Positions 44,554-55,132 of a DNA stretch of 64,000 nt are shown one piece after another. The notes under the pieces are model-generated. The model saw nothing but the letters and a program-made list of their open reading frames with translations, was not told where the DNA came from and made no database searches. Each line of letters begins with the position of its first letter. Position 1 is the first letter of the stretch. The stretch is from Candidatus Poseidoniaceae archaeon. Lineage in GTDB: Archaea; Thermoplasmatota; Poseidoniia; Poseidoniales; Poseidoniaceae. Location of the stretch: the NCBI GenBank assembly GCA_938030705.1, contig CALHIR010000001.1, positions 142,017-206,016 on the forward strand, read 5' to 3'. A program made the translations under genes and the position numbers.

Positions 44554-47500
44554 ATGTCCAGCCGACCTGCTCGTGCGGTTGCTTGCGTCTTTGTTTTGCT
44601 CATGATGACCGTTTCACCGCTCATCGGTTCGGCGTCAGCCGACAACTCCATCCTCCTCAGCACCGATGTGCAGCATGTTGTTTTGGCGCCCGGGCAAAGC
44701 ACCAACATCACGCTCGCAGTGGAAAACAACGGGACCAGCATTGAATCCTACAACCTCAGCGTTGATGCTGGGTCGCTCGCCTCCTACTGGAGCATCCTTC
44801 CTGTTGATGAGACGGTCGACCATGTCTTCCCAACATGGACGAAGAACACGACCATCGTCGTTCGCCTCGGAGAAGGCGCTACGGTGGCGGACAGCGGCTC
44901 ATTCACCATCACGTTGACCGAACCTGACAGCAACGCCAACTCCTCGATCACCGTTCTGGCCTCCGTTGCGCCCGCTTACCATCCCTCCTTGACCACGACC
45001 CAGGTTGGTCCAGTTTCCATGGCCTCGGGCTCAAGTGCCAACCTCTCGTTTTCCGTCCAAAACCTCGGGACGGTGACCGACACCTTCCTTCTCGATGTGG
45101 AGGTTGAGCCTGACCTCAGCGGTTGGTGGGCCAACCAATCCAGCAACAACAGCGGGAACAACAGTGGAAACACCACTCCCTCGCCTTCAATGCGTGTGCT
45201 GATGTACGGAAACAGCTACACTTCCTCCAACAATCTCGGCTCGCTGGTTGAATCCATCACCGATGCCGACGGCTACAACGGAACCGTTACACCGCTTTCA
45301 GGTGGTGGAATGATGCTCCAAGATCATTGGCAAAACATCAACGCCTCCGCTCACCAATGGAACACCACCTTGCGTGGCAGTACGTGGGATTATGTTGTCA
45401 TGCAAGACCAAAGCCAAGTTCCCTCCCTGCCCACCAACGATTCGTACTGGCAAGAAAGCAAAAACGCCTCGGTGGTCATCAGCGATGAAATAGAGGCCGA
45501 GGGAGCAGAGGCCGTGCTCTTCATGACATGGGGAAGGCGCAGCGGAGAATCGGGCACTCAATGGCATCAATACAACAACATCAACCAAAACTTCACGTCC
45601 ATGCAGGAGCGACTGACGGAAGGCTATACGAGGTTTGCAGAAAACATCACGGCTGCGGGAAACACCGTTTGGATCGCACCGGTGGGTCTTGCCTTCAAGA
45701 CCGTCCACGACAGCGTCGTCGCTGCGGGCGACGACCCGACCGCCTCAGGAAACCTGTTCTACGACCTCTACACATCCGACGGCAGCCATCCATCGCTTTC
45801 CGGGTCGTACTTGGCCGCATGCGTCTTGCATTCAACCACCACCGGTGAAACATGCGTTGGTAGCAACGATTCCATCGCCCTCAATGCGAGCGTCAAACTC
45901 ACCCTTCAACAGGCAGCCGATGATACCGTTTTCAATCAAACGGCAGGCATGTCATACTACCCGTGGGAACCCTCCGGTACCGCTGCGTTCGGCCTCGGTT
46001 CCTCCGTTCCCCAAGGCTGGTACATCCAGTGGCAAGAGGATGCGTTTGCGAACGTCCCAGCCGGCAACACTGAAACGGCCACGCTTTCAATAACCGTTCC
46101 ATCCGACGCCGCTCCCGATTACTACGGCTACCGCCTCACCATCGGGTCAACCAATGGCAACGTGACCTCCTCGACGGTCATCGTGGTCGAGGTGGAGGCG
46201 GAACCGTCGGCGAGCGCCGCTTTCCTTCGCCAAAGCGATGTGTTCCTCCCCGGAGCAAGCACCTTGACCGGCGTCCAAATCACCAACACGGGCAACACAC
46301 CCCTTGAAGTTGATTGGACGGTTGCCGTTCCATCATCTGCGGGCTCCACTCCATGTACGGCTTCGCTGGTCACCCCGCAAACCACCGGTCTTCAACCCGG
46401 TGCTGTTGAGGAAGTTGAGTTGATGATCGATGTGGATGAAAGCGCCGACAGTTCAGCTCAATGCCCCTTCAGCCTGACAGGTACCCACGCCGTGGAGGAC
46501 GCCTCGGTCATTCTCGAGGAACTCGCCTTTACCGTTGAGGTTGATGAAAACGTTAGTTTCTTGCTCAATGGGCCCATGGCCACCGTGGATTTGGTTCCGG
46601 ATGTGGGCACGAATTATGAAGTGCGCATAAACAATCAAGGCAGCGATGAGGCCACGTTTTTCCTCGATATCGTTGAATCCCAGTCCCTCACGACGGTGCT
46701 GGTTTCCACCTCTGGCATCAGCGTTGCGGCCGGAGAGGTCGGTACGTGGACGGTGAACACCAAAGGCGATACGGCTCTTTCCGGCATGGTCCAGCAGGCC
46801 TTCTCCACCACGTACAACGGTCAAACATCGAATTTGGTCGTGGACATCAACTTGCTTGAAGTGGACGGCCTGGACATCGTCCCCCCGAATGAAAACCGTG
46901 TGCTCATCACCCCCGGTTCAACCAACACCTTGTTCGTTGTCCTCCACAACACCGGCACCTCAAACCTCACCCTGACGCCAACCCTTTCCGGGCTTCCATC
47001 CGATGTTGATGTCACCTTTGATGTCGGCGCAATCGACCTCAACCGGTCCGGCCAGCAAACCGTTGTCATGACCTTCAACGCCTCCACGGGCGCGACGCCG
47101 GGTACCTCTTCGGCGACCCTCACCTACCTCGGCAGTTCGTTGAGCGTATCCTACACCTTTGATGTCGTAGTGATTGAGCGGGAGCAGGTCGCCGTCAACA
47201 CGGTTCAGAACCGACTTTTGGCGAGTCCGACCACCGTTTCTTCAACGATTGTTGACGCCACAAACCTCGGTACGACCTCGGATGTTTACCTCGTGGAATG
47301 GGTCACGGAAAGCCAGGGTGATTGGTTTGAATTCACCATCTCTCCAACCACCTTCCAACTCAGTTCGGGGTCAACTCAACCGATTTCGGTCGGAGTTCGA
47401 GAAATTTCCACCGGTGCGCCAGAGGGTGGGGTAATCTACACGCTGCGGGTCGTTTCCACCACCAATGCTGAGGTTCATGATGAGGTTATCATGACCGTGC

Positions 47501-48528
47501 AACCCGTTTCGGTTGGAGCGAACCTCACGGTGTTGGCCGACGTGAACACAGCAGCACCAGCCGGTTCTGTCTACGGCAGTCTTCTCCTGACCAACACGGG
47601 CAACACCGAAGACACCTTTGCCCTCACCACCGTCGGTGTGGATTGTGGGCTTGATGTCTCCGTTACGGTGGCTCCCGGCCTTTCATCAGAGCCCTTCGGC
47701 TGGTCCTGTACGGTCCCCAACACGGCGGTAGCAGGTCAGCAAGCCATCACCTTCCGAGCCGTCAGTTCCGTGCGAAGCAACGTCGTCATCGAGTACAGCA
47801 CGCTGTACACGGTAGAAGCCAGTTGGCCGGGTGATTCCTTGGTGGCCCTTTCCTTTGCTGACGGTCGCCTCTCGTTGGGTGTTGACAGTTCCACCTCCAC
47901 GATTTTGACGGTTCAAAACCTCGGCAACGCCGAGGTCTCTGGAACACTGGATGCCTTCGGTAGAGACACCGGTTTGATGGTGCTGGAATGGGTCCGTATG
48001 AGCGACGACCAAGCGACGACCGATTACACCCTCACACCCGGGTCAAGCATTGACTTCCAGATGACCGTGGTGTCCAACACAGCACGGTCGGCTTCTTCAG
48101 AAATTGTGGTTCGAGCGACCTCAACAGGCGGGGGTGTCTTGACGACCGATGAATCTGTACCGCTTCAGGTCTCCATCGAGGGTCCTGCATTGCCGCCCAA
48201 CGGCCTTTCTTTGCCCCTTGGCATCAGCGTCAGTCAACCGGTCACGCTTGGCTTGATGGGTGCAGGTTGGCTTGTGGCCATCGTCGCACTCCAACTTCTG
48301 CGAGGTCGGTCTCCAAAGCCGGTGGAGGGCGTGGAAGAAGAGGAAGAAGAGGACGTTGAAGAGGAGAAGGAGCTCCCCGACCTTGGCTATAACGAGTGCC
48401 GAATGGACGGTGAATCAAAGGTGAATTGCCCCTCATGCGATGCTCGTCTTGGGGTGCCGCGTGGCAGTGTTCCTCCGTTCCGTTTCACGTGTCCGCAATG
48501 TGATAACAAAATACGAGTGATCGAGTGA
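44554..48528 (+). CDS. Surface protein with SGNH hydrolase domain, CARDB-like repeats and cytoplasmic zinc ribbon
   Basis: 1324 residues. GGTGAGGCC directly precedes the ATG. A signal peptide (ACVFVLLMMTVSPLIGSASA) is followed by two CARDB/NEW3-like beta domains (about 30-195), then an Asn/Ser linker and an SGNH-hydrolase domain (about 212-440) with MYGNSYTS (Ser221) and SDGSHPS (Asp409, His412), so the triad looks complete. About seven further NEW3/CARDB-like repeats reach residue 1230. One membrane helix (about 1240-1258) leads to an acidic segment and a C-terminal CPSC...CPQC zinc ribbon on the cytoplasmic side. It is probably a secreted esterase or deacetylase anchored at the surface, with an internal zinc module. 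Confidence 0.8.
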   Translation: MSSRPARAVACVFVLLMMTVSPLIGSASADNSILLSTDVQHVVLAPGQSTNITLAVENNGTSIESYNLSVDAGSLASYWSILPVDETVDHVFPTWTKNTTIVVRLGEGATVADSGSFTITLTEPDSNANSSITVLASVAPAYHPSLTTTQVGPVSMASGSSANLSFSVQNLGTVTDTFLLDVEVEPDLSGWWANQSSNNSGNNSGNTTPSPSMRVLMYGNSYTSSNNLGSLVESITDADGYNGTVTPLSGGGMMLQDHWQNINASAHQWNTTLRGSTWDYVVMQDQSQVPSLPTNDSYWQESKNASVVISDEIEAEGAEAVLFMTWGRRSGESGTQWHQYNNINQNFTSMQERLTEGYTRFAENITAAGNTVWIAPVGLAFKTVHDSVVAAGDDPTASGNLFYDLYTSDGSHPSLSGSYLAACVLHSTTTGETCVGSNDSIALNASVKLTLQQAADDTVFNQTAGMSYYPWEPSGTAAFGLGSSVPQGWYIQWQEDAFANVPAGNTETATLSITVPSDAAPDYYGYRLTIGSTNGNVTSSTVIVVEVEAEPSASAAFLRQSDVFLPGASTLTGVQITNTGNTPLEVDWTVAVPSSAGSTPCTASLVTPQTTGLQPGAVEEVELMIDVDESADSSAQCPFSLTGTHAVEDASVILEELAFTVEVDENVSFLLNGPMATVDLVPDVGTNYEVRINNQGSDEATFFLDIVESQSLTTVLVSTSGISVAAGEVGTWTVNTKGDTALSGMVQQAFSTTYNGQTSNLVVDINLLEVDGLDIVPPNENRVLITPGSTNTLFVVLHNTGTSNLTLTPTLSGLPSDVDVTFDVGAIDLNRSGQQTVVMTFNASTGATPGTSSATLTYLGSSLSVSYTFDVVVIEREQVAVNTVQNRLLASPTTVSSTIVDATNLGTTSDVYLVEWVTESQGDWFEFTISPTTFQLSSGSTQPISVGVREISTGAPEGGVIYTLRVVSTTNAEVHDEVIMTVQPVSVGANLTVLADVNTAAPAGSVYGSLLLTNTGNTEDTFALTTVGVDCGLDVSVTVAPGLSSEPFGWSCTVPNTAVAGQQAITFRAVSSVRSNVVIEYSTLYTVEASWPGDSLVALSFADGRLSLGVDSSTSTILTVQNLGNAEVSGTLDAFGRDTGLMVLEWVRMSDDQATTDYTLTPGSSIDFQMTVVSNTARSASSEIVVRATSTGGGVLTTDESVPLQVSIEGPALPPNGLSLPLGISVSQPVTLGLMGAGWLVAIVALQLLRGRSPKPVEGVEEEEEEDVEEEKELPDLGYNECRMDGESKVNCPSCDARLGVPRGSVPPFRFTCPQCDNKIRVIE

Positions 48529-49314
48529 TCAGCTTCGTTGGGCCACCAGCAGGAAGGCCGTGTGTCCGAACGGTCCGTTGACGGGCCGCATGCCTCCTTT
48601 TGAAGCACGGCCCCACTCTCGTTCCATCAGTTCGCCCGCCCATTCAACGGTCAAACCAGCGATCTCACAGGCCTCCCATGCACGTTCCATTTGCGAACTG
48701 ACCGGGCAATAACATGCGAGTCGTCCACCGGGAAGGAGGAGATCGGCCGTGGCCTCGATGGCCGTGGGGTGCTCGGGTAAATCGAGAACTATGGCGTGGA
48801 AGCCCTGGGCCACGGCTTTGATCGCTTCAACCGAAGATTCGATGGTGCCTTCGATATGGTGGTGGACAGGGGTTTCGTCCCAACAGGCAGCGGTACGCTG
48901 GAGGTTTTCAAGGGCGACTTCGGCGTGCTCTCCTCGTGGCTCAACGGTCACGTGGGTCCCTTTGGTTCCGAGGACTCGTTGGATGTACATGGCAAGCCCG
49001 CCACTTCCGATGCCAGCCTCCAAAACGATGTCGCCCGGGCCGAGGCCGAGTCGGGTCATGAAAAAACCAGCATCTTTGCTGCCGATGGTCTGGGCACGAC
49101 GCACCATACCTCTGCTCAATTCAGGAAGGCGTGGTGAAACCCGTTTGAGTTCTTTTTGTCCGATTTCTACGTTTTCTCCAACACCAACCGAGGCGAGAGT
49201 TTGCTGAGGGTTGAGGACGCCCAAGCCCTTGATTTTGACCTGCTGGTCGACCAATTCAACGACGTATGTCTTGCCGTTTTCTTCGACCAAAACGGCCCAT
49301 TCCCCCGAAGTCAC
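48529..49314 (-). CDS. trmI: tRNA (adenine-N1)-methyltransferase, TrmI-like
   Basis: SAM-dependent methyltransferase likely modifying A57/A58 of tRNA. Start uncertain: GTG 49314 (VTSGEWAVLVEENGKTY) fits the family N-terminus, while ATG 49431 adds 39 residues that overlap the divergent promoter region. An N-terminal beta domain (about 1-65) precedes the Rossmann domain with VLEAGIGSGGLAMYI (SAM loop), VEPRGEHAEVALENL and LDLPEHPTAIE, then LLLPGGRLACYCPVSSQ. These match the TrmI/Gcd14 family. It is convergent with the SGNH surface-protein gene, with adjacent stop codons. Confidence 0.85.
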   Translation of the reverse strand: MTSGEWAVLVEENGKTYVVELVDQQVKIKGLGVLNPQQTLASVGVGENVEIGQKELKRVSPRLPELSRGMVRRAQTIGSKDAGFFMTRLGLGPGDIVLEAGIGSGGLAMYIQRVLGTKGTHVTVEPRGEHAEVALENLQRTAACWDETPVHHHIEGTIESSVEAIKAVAQGFHAIVLDLPEHPTAIEATADLLLPGGRLACYCPVSSQMERAWEACEIAGLTVEWAGELMEREWGRASKGGMRPVNGPFGHTAFLLVAQRS

Positions 49315-49417
49315 AACGAGGCGCAGAGGGTGTTTGCTGTTAAAGTTCGCATCTGAAATATGTACATTTGACAGGGAGACCGTGAAAATGGCAAGGCAGA
49401 CCCTTGAGCGTTCAATT

Positions 49418-49425
49418 GATATACC
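49418..49425 (+). promoter_or_regulatory. TATA-like element upstream of the CGHC surface protein
   Basis: TGATATAC, about 20-28 bases before the ATGs at 49440 and 49446. A start of transcription near the ATGs would give a leaderless message. Confidence 0.4.
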
Positions 49426-49439
49426 GGCCAAACTTTGCC

Positions 49440-52400
49440 ATGGCTATGAAATCCGCCACGCGTAGCCTCGCCCTTGTCATCGTTGCCGTTTTCCTTGGTA
49501 GTCTTGCCTCTGGAATGATGGCCGAGCTCTACCAGCCTGCTATCGAATTAGAGGACGAGCCCGTCGTCGTCAATTCATCTCAAGCAACCAGTCCCGGACA
49601 CGTTGTTTTCGGACAATACATCTCGTCCGATAATTGCGGCCACTGCTCGAAGACGGGCGGAGGTTCTGACGCTCACCACTCCATCAAGGTTAACCACCCT
49701 GACGAGTATGTTTACGTCACCTACATGTCGGCCTCGTTCGGCACCACCAACACCGCTCGTGCAGGCAACGTCGCCCCTTACAACTGGGCATGGACTACCG
49801 GCGGTGCTCCCGATGCCTACTTCGGCGACCGAACCGACAAGCGTCAAAGTGGCGCCAATGCTCAATACACCACCTATGACAGTCTGTTCTCCACTGGCGG
49901 CGGCATGCACAGCACCGTCAACGATTACGGCATGTCGGCGGCCATCTCTCAAAACGGTGGCAATTACGACATCAGTATCTCGTACAAGTACAAGGGTGCG
50001 GGAAGCCCGGCGTCCAACATGAAACTTTACGCAGCCCTTGTCGACGAAGATTGCACCGGCTATTCCTACTCCTCGGGCATCCCCCACGGCTACAACTGCT
50101 GGATGGCTTGGTTGACCGCCGGTGACACCTACAAATCCAAGAGCGGCGGGACAGGTTCGGCCTTCCACAGCGTTACCGTTGCTTCCACCGAGGCCACAGA
50201 ATCCTGGACCTCCGTTCCCACCTCCGTCGTCCCTGGCGGTATCAACAAAGCCATTGTTGTCGCTGCCCTCATGAGCGGCAACCAAGTTTCGGTTGGTGGC
50301 AGCAGCCCCCACGTTTACCACGCCATCGATTCGACCATGGGTCCGAAGATGGACATCGGCGTGTCCGGACTTGCCGTCTCCAACGATCAAGGAACGAGTT
50401 CCTATGTCCGTGGCGATACCCTGACCCTTCAAGCCGACGTCAAGAACACCGGAGACCTTGACTACACCAGCGGTGGCTCCCTCGAGTTCTTCTACAAGAA
50501 CGGCGCCACCACGACGGCGATAGACTCTGTGTCCATCCCGACCCTTAACGTGGCTCCCGGTTCCACCTTCTTGACCGGTCAAGCAACGTTCGACACCTCC
50601 AACCTCCCAAGCAACGTTTGGTCCACCAACTTTGGCGCCCGACTCGTCGGTATCACGGGGGACATGGCCACCAGCAATAACGTCCAAGAAATCGGTGTTG
50701 ACCACGACCGAGAGCCGCTCGTCAAGACGCCTCAAGTCCTCGGTTCTGATGTCGTTGAACGTGGTGAATACGTGTCTGTTCTCGCCAAGGGCGATCCAAA
50801 CGATAACGTTGACACCATTGACAGCCTAACCTTTGAACTTGAAGTCTCACCTGCCGGGCAGAACCTTTGGGACGGTAGCATCGTATCCGGAGGCGAGAAC
50901 GTCCTCTACCGAGACACGCCACAAGAAGGTCGAGAATACATCGTCACTCCCTCGATGGCCATGAGCGCTGGGGATTATGACCTGCGCTCTCGTACCGTCG
51001 ACAGCCGAGGACAAACCAGCGGATGGTCCGTCGTCAGCGAAATGTTTGAGTTGGCCAATGGCCGTCCAATCATCGTTGCTGACCCGGTTCCAAGTGTGAT
51101 GTGCGATTTGAGCACCAAAGTGAGCATGGTCGGGCACGTTTCTGACCCGGAGACACCTCTGGGCGACCTCGCCATCACCTCCGACAGCGCGAACTTCGTC
51201 GCATGGCATGCCGACACCGAAGAACTCGAAGTTCTGTTCCCTTACGACAACGGTTGCCCGCTTGGCCAGAAAGGCATTGAAATCAAGGTTGATGATGGTG
51301 GAGACTATTCTGACACCGGCGAACTCCCCTACGGGACCCTCCTGTTCAACGTCATCGAGAACGGCCAACCCCGCTGGGCGGGTTTGCCCATTCAGGTGGT
51401 TGACGAAGGAAGCACCGGCGTGTTGTCCCTCAGCGAATACCTTTCCGACACCGATGATACAGGCCAACCTGCTGACATCTCGTTGTTGTCCCTCGAAATC
51501 ATGGACAACTCCAACCCCGAACTCATCACCGTTGAACTCCGAGGCAACACCCTCGGCTACGAGACGGTCGACGATGATGTCAACGGTGAAACGGTGGTCA
51601 CGCTTCGGGCAAGTGATGGCGAGCAATTCTCCGACCAAACGGTGACCATTCGCATCAACCCCATCAATGACGCCCCTCGTCTCGATCTGACCGATATCGA
51701 AGAATTCTCGTTGAAGACGAACCGTCAAAAGGTCATCAACCTCAACAGCCGACTAACCGATGTTGACAGCCCACAAGGAACGTATTGGGTAAACAACCCG
51801 CAATCCACCGAGACAGGTTCGGCCCGTTTGGTCACCGGAGACCTCATCCTCAATTTCGAAGAAGTTGGTGTTCAAACGGTGACCATCTCGACCACCGACG
51901 GCTACGCCACGAACAGCTATGAGATCACGGTCAATGTCTTCGACGCCTTGCCGTTCTACATCTCGAAGGTCGATGACGGCTCAGGGCACCTCTACGTGAA
52001 CATGGTGGATACCTACGAGACGCAAACGCCGACCGCCTCCTTTGCCTTGACCGAATCCGCACCGACCTTCACCGTGGTATCGGTGACCTGGTCGTTGTGC
52101 AACGAACTCTCCGGTACTTGTGATGGATTCTGGGAATATGACTTGGACATGTCCCGCTCCAATACTGGATGGGCCCAAGAAATGAACATCCCCTCCTCCT
52201 ACGGTGATGGTGGATACGCCCGAATCAACGGCATGCGCAACATGGACTACATTGGCTTGACCGTGCTCGCTGTTGACGAAACGGGGCAGGAGTACAAGAC
52301 CTCGGACACCACGAAGTGGATGACCACCGAAGCCCTCCCTGCACCGGCTGACATGGACGACGCCCTCATTGAGTGGTACGTGGCTGACCTCATCAGCGAC

Positions 52401-52910
52401 ATCGCCGAGGTTGAATCCCAACTTGAAGACCCAGCCAACGGACAAGACCTCGAGCCCCTTGAAGCACGCTTGATGGACTTGAACACCAAGTTTGACACGG
52501 TTTGTGAGGACCCACGTGCCGATTGCCCGGCCGACGAAGTAAAAGGATCTGCGTCTGACGAGGAAGGTGGATTGAACACGAACGTCATTCTCATCGTCAT
52601 CGGTGTGCTCATCGTTGCTGCTCTCCTTGGCTTGATGTTCATGCGAGGTGGCGGTGGACAGCCTGAGGAAACCAAGTGGAACGATGCCGCATTGCCAGTT
52701 CATGACACGGTGGCTAATTCCATGTACGGCGGCGCACAGGACCTCTTCCAACAACCGGTCGCACCGATTGCGGCCGTCGCACCCCCGCCCGCTCCCGTTG
52801 CCGCACCAGCCGGCCCACCCCTGCCACCTGGCGGTCTACCCGCCGGTTGGACCATGGAGCAGTGGACGTATTACGGCCAACAATACCTTGACCAGATGAA
52901 CCAGCAGTGA
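49440..52910 (+). CDS. Surface protein with N-terminal CGHC thioredoxin-like motif, Ig/cadherin-like repeats and Trp-rich tail
   Basis: 1156 residues from ATG 49440 (ATG 49446 equally possible). A signal segment (LALVIVAVFLGSLASG) is followed by GQYISSDNCGHCSKTGG: Cys66 and Cys69 form a CGHC pair, the active-site tetrapeptide of PDI-type thioredoxin folds. The following VYVTYMSASFGTT and a beta-rich segment extend to about residue 300. A CARDB-like domain and several cadherin/Ig-like repeats follow (INPINDAPRLD is typical). A membrane helix (about 1058-1080) leads to a Pro/Ala linker and the tail GLPAGWTMEQWTYYGQQYL. Redox or disulfide-exchange activity outside the cell is a hypothesis. Confidence 0.78.
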   Translation: MAMKSATRSLALVIVAVFLGSLASGMMAELYQPAIELEDEPVVVNSSQATSPGHVVFGQYISSDNCGHCSKTGGGSDAHHSIKVNHPDEYVYVTYMSASFGTTNTARAGNVAPYNWAWTTGGAPDAYFGDRTDKRQSGANAQYTTYDSLFSTGGGMHSTVNDYGMSAAISQNGGNYDISISYKYKGAGSPASNMKLYAALVDEDCTGYSYSSGIPHGYNCWMAWLTAGDTYKSKSGGTGSAFHSVTVASTEATESWTSVPTSVVPGGINKAIVVAALMSGNQVSVGGSSPHVYHAIDSTMGPKMDIGVSGLAVSNDQGTSSYVRGDTLTLQADVKNTGDLDYTSGGSLEFFYKNGATTTAIDSVSIPTLNVAPGSTFLTGQATFDTSNLPSNVWSTNFGARLVGITGDMATSNNVQEIGVDHDREPLVKTPQVLGSDVVERGEYVSVLAKGDPNDNVDTIDSLTFELEVSPAGQNLWDGSIVSGGENVLYRDTPQEGREYIVTPSMAMSAGDYDLRSRTVDSRGQTSGWSVVSEMFELANGRPIIVADPVPSVMCDLSTKVSMVGHVSDPETPLGDLAITSDSANFVAWHADTEELEVLFPYDNGCPLGQKGIEIKVDDGGDYSDTGELPYGTLLFNVIENGQPRWAGLPIQVVDEGSTGVLSLSEYLSDTDDTGQPADISLLSLEIMDNSNPELITVELRGNTLGYETVDDDVNGETVVTLRASDGEQFSDQTVTIRINPINDAPRLDLTDIEEFSLKTNRQKVINLNSRLTDVDSPQGTYWVNNPQSTETGSARLVTGDLILNFEEVGVQTVTISTTDGYATNSYEITVNVFDALPFYISKVDDGSGHLYVNMVDTYETQTPTASFALTESAPTFTVVSVTWSLCNELSGTCDGFWEYDLDMSRSNTGWAQEMNIPSSYGDGGYARINGMRNMDYIGLTVLAVDETGQEYKTSDTTKWMTTEALPAPADMDDALIEWYVADLISDIAEVESQLEDPANGQDLEPLEARLMDLNTKFDTVCEDPRADCPADEVKGSASDEEGGLNTNVILIVIGVLIVAALLGLMFMRGGGGQPEETKWNDAALPVHDTVANSMYGGAQDLFQQPVAPIAAVAPPPAPVAAPAGPPLPPGGLPAGWTMEQWTYYGQQYLDQMNQQ

Positions 52911-52986
52911 TGCAAGATTTATGACCTCTTGACAGGGGTCATGGGAAAAGCATAGCCCTAAAGGGGAGTGAGGAGAGGAAGGTAAC

Positions 52987-55059
52987 GTGGCGGAAGACAG
53001 TGTGGAGATTCCCGTTGAGGATTCAGAGGAGGTTCCTCTGGATGCCCAAGAAGAATCCGATGTTGGTCTCGAAGAAATGACCACCGTTTGGTCCCCTGAG
53101 CCCACCGGCGCCGATGAAATCCTCAACTCTTCCATTGATGAGTGGATTGCCGATGTGGAATTTGAATCCACGGCAGATGTCCCAATTCCCGAGCGACTTG
53201 TCGACCAGGTGATTGGCCAAGAAGCCGGCTCTGTGGTCATCAAGAAGGCTGCAGAACAGCGACGGCACATGCTGATGATCGGCGACCCCGGTACGGGCAA
53301 ATCCATGTTGGCCAAGTCGATGACCGACTTGCTCCCCAAGGACGCTCTTGAAGACGTGCTGGTCTATCCCAACGAGGACGACGAGAACGTCCCCCGGGTA
53401 CGCACGGTGCCCGCAGGTCGTGCCGAACGCATCGTCAAGGTTCAGAAAGAAGCCATTCGCCAACAACGGGAAAAATCACAGCGCATGTTGTTCATCGCCT
53501 TCGCTGCCATTGGCTTCCTTTTGCTCATCGCCGCCCTTCAAAGCGGAGATTTGTTCACCTTACTCTTCGGAGGCTTCCTCCTCGTCTTCGGCTACATGTT
53601 CATCCGCAGCCGTCTCGGTGCCGCCGACGACAGCCGTATCCCGAAAGTCCTCGTCAAACACGACCTCAACGAACTGCCCCCGTTCATTGACGCCACGGCG
53701 ACGTTATCCGGCTCATTATTGGGCGATGTTCGACACGACCCTTTCCAATCCGGTGGCATGGAGACACCCGCCCACGACCGCGTTGAGCCGGGAGCTATTC
53801 ACCGTGCCCACAAAGGCGTGCTTTACATTGACGAGATCAACCTGCTCCGCCTCGAAGAACAACAGGCTCTGCTGACCGCCATGCAAGACCGTGCCTTCCC
53901 CATTTCAGGTCGCTCGGAGCGTTCCTCAGGAGCCTTGACCAAGACCGAAGCCGTCCCCTGCGACTTCATCCTCATCGCCGCAGGAAATCTCGATGCCATT
54001 CAAGGCATGCACCCAGCGCTGCGCAGCCGTATCCGAGGCTATGGCTACGAAGTTTATGTGAACTCAGAGATGCCAGACACATCCCGAAACCGCCGCCGCC
54101 TGATTCGCTTCATCGCCCAAGAGGTTCTGCGCGACCAAGACACCGTTCGTGAGATTCCCCACTTCGACAAGAGCGCCGTCGCCATTATTCTCCGTGAGGC
54201 TCAACGTCGGGCCGGGCGACGAGGAAAACTCTCCCTGCGCCTCCGTGAACTTGGTGGTTTGGTTCGAATCGCTGGAGATTTGGCGGTTGAGTCCGGAGCA
54301 CCCTTTACCTCCGCAGAGCATGTTCTCGGCGCACGAAACATCGCCAAACCGCTCGAACAGCAGGTCGCTGACCGCATGATTGAGCGTCGCCAAGACTACG
54401 CCATGTTGGTCAACACCGGCGAGCGGGTGGGTCGAGTCAACGGTTTGGCCGTTCTCGGTGCAAATTCGGGACTCTCTGACTTCAGCGGCATCATGCTGCC
54501 AGTGGAAGCTTTGGTGACTCCCTCCCAGGGCGGCGGTGGAAAGATTCACGCCACCGGTGGCCTGTCCGATTTGGCCAAGGAAAGCGTCACCAACGTCAGT
54601 GCGGTCATTAAGAAACTCACTGGCAAAGACATCTCGGATTACGATATTCACATTCAATTCGTTGACACGCACGGGGTGGACGGTGATTCCGCATCCATCA
54701 CCATCGCTACCGCCATCATCTCGGCTTTGGAGAACATCCCTATTCGGCAAGACCTCGCCATGACCGGCTCGCTCTCGGTTCGGGGCGAGGTGTTACCCAT
54801 CGGCGGTGTCACTGCGAAGATTGAGGCCGCTGCTCGGTCCGGTGTCAAAACCATCGTGGTTCCTCGGGCAAACATGCAAGATGTTCTGCTGGACGACCGA
54901 TTTGAGAAGATGGTGGAAGTCGTTGCTGTTGACACCCTTGACGAAGTCATGCAGTACGCTCTCATCAAGCACGAGCAGAAAGCCGGCTTGGTCGAGCGAC
55001 TTGAAGCGGTCATCGACCGGCTCACCCCTGAAGTTCAGAGCAAAATCTCACTTGTGTGA
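52987..55059 (+). CDS. lonB: Archaeal membrane-anchored Lon protease
   Basis: 690 residues from GTG 52987, with GAGGAAGG upstream. AAA+ domain with Walker A GDPGTGKS and Walker [12 protein letters not shown]; two membrane helices are inserted at about 167-208, characteristic of LonB. The C-terminal protease domain has the Ser-Lys dyad: Ser568 in DGDSAS and Lys611 in TAKIEAA, with the expected 43-residue spacing. It degrades misfolded and regulatory proteins at the inner face of the membrane. An acidic N-terminal extension of about 65 residues precedes the usual start. All catalytic residues are intact. Confidence 0.95.
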   Translation: MAEDSVEIPVEDSEEVPLDAQEESDVGLEEMTTVWSPEPTGADEILNSSIDEWIADVEFESTADVPIPERLVDQVIGQEAGSVVIKKAAEQRRHMLMIGDPGTGKSMLAKSMTDLLPKDALEDVLVYPNEDDENVPRVRTVPAGRAERIVKVQKEAIRQQREKSQRMLFIAFAAIGFLLLIAALQSGDLFTLLFGGFLLVFGYMFIRSRLGAADDSRIPKVLVKHDLNELPPFIDATATLSGSLLGDVRHDPFQSGGMETPAHDRVEPGAIHRAHKGVLYIDEINLLRLEEQQALLTAMQDRAFPISGRSERSSGALTKTEAVPCDFILIAAGNLDAIQGMHPALRSRIRGYGYEVYVNSEMPDTSRNRRRLIRFIAQEVLRDQDTVREIPHFDKSAVAIILREAQRRAGRRGKLSLRLRELGGLVRIAGDLAVESGAPFTSAEHVLGARNIAKPLEQQVADRMIERRQDYAMLVNTGERVGRVNGLAVLGANSGLSDFSGIMLPVEALVTPSQGGGGKIHATGGLSDLAKESVTNVSAVIKKLTGKDISDYDIHIQFVDTHGVDGDSASITIATAIISALENIPIRQDLAMTGSLSVRGEVLPIGGVTAKIEAAARSGVKTIVVPRANMQDVLLDDRFEKMVEVVAVDTLDEVMQYALIKHEQKAGLVERLEAVIDRLTPEVQSKISLV

Positions 55060-55132
55060 GTAAATAGCCTCCTCGGAATCAATATCGGGGTGGCTTAGAA
55101 AAACCAACAGTTGACCCGAGGACTTGTTCACC

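Noticed and set aside
49315..49431. 39-residue N-terminal extension of the TrmI-like protein
   Set aside because: It occupies the divergent promoter region and has no similarity to the family. Retained only as an alternative start.
52922..52941. TGACC/GGTCA inverted repeat after the CGHC surface-protein gene as a terminator
   Set aside because: Only five paired bases with a ten-base loop, and no T-tract follows.
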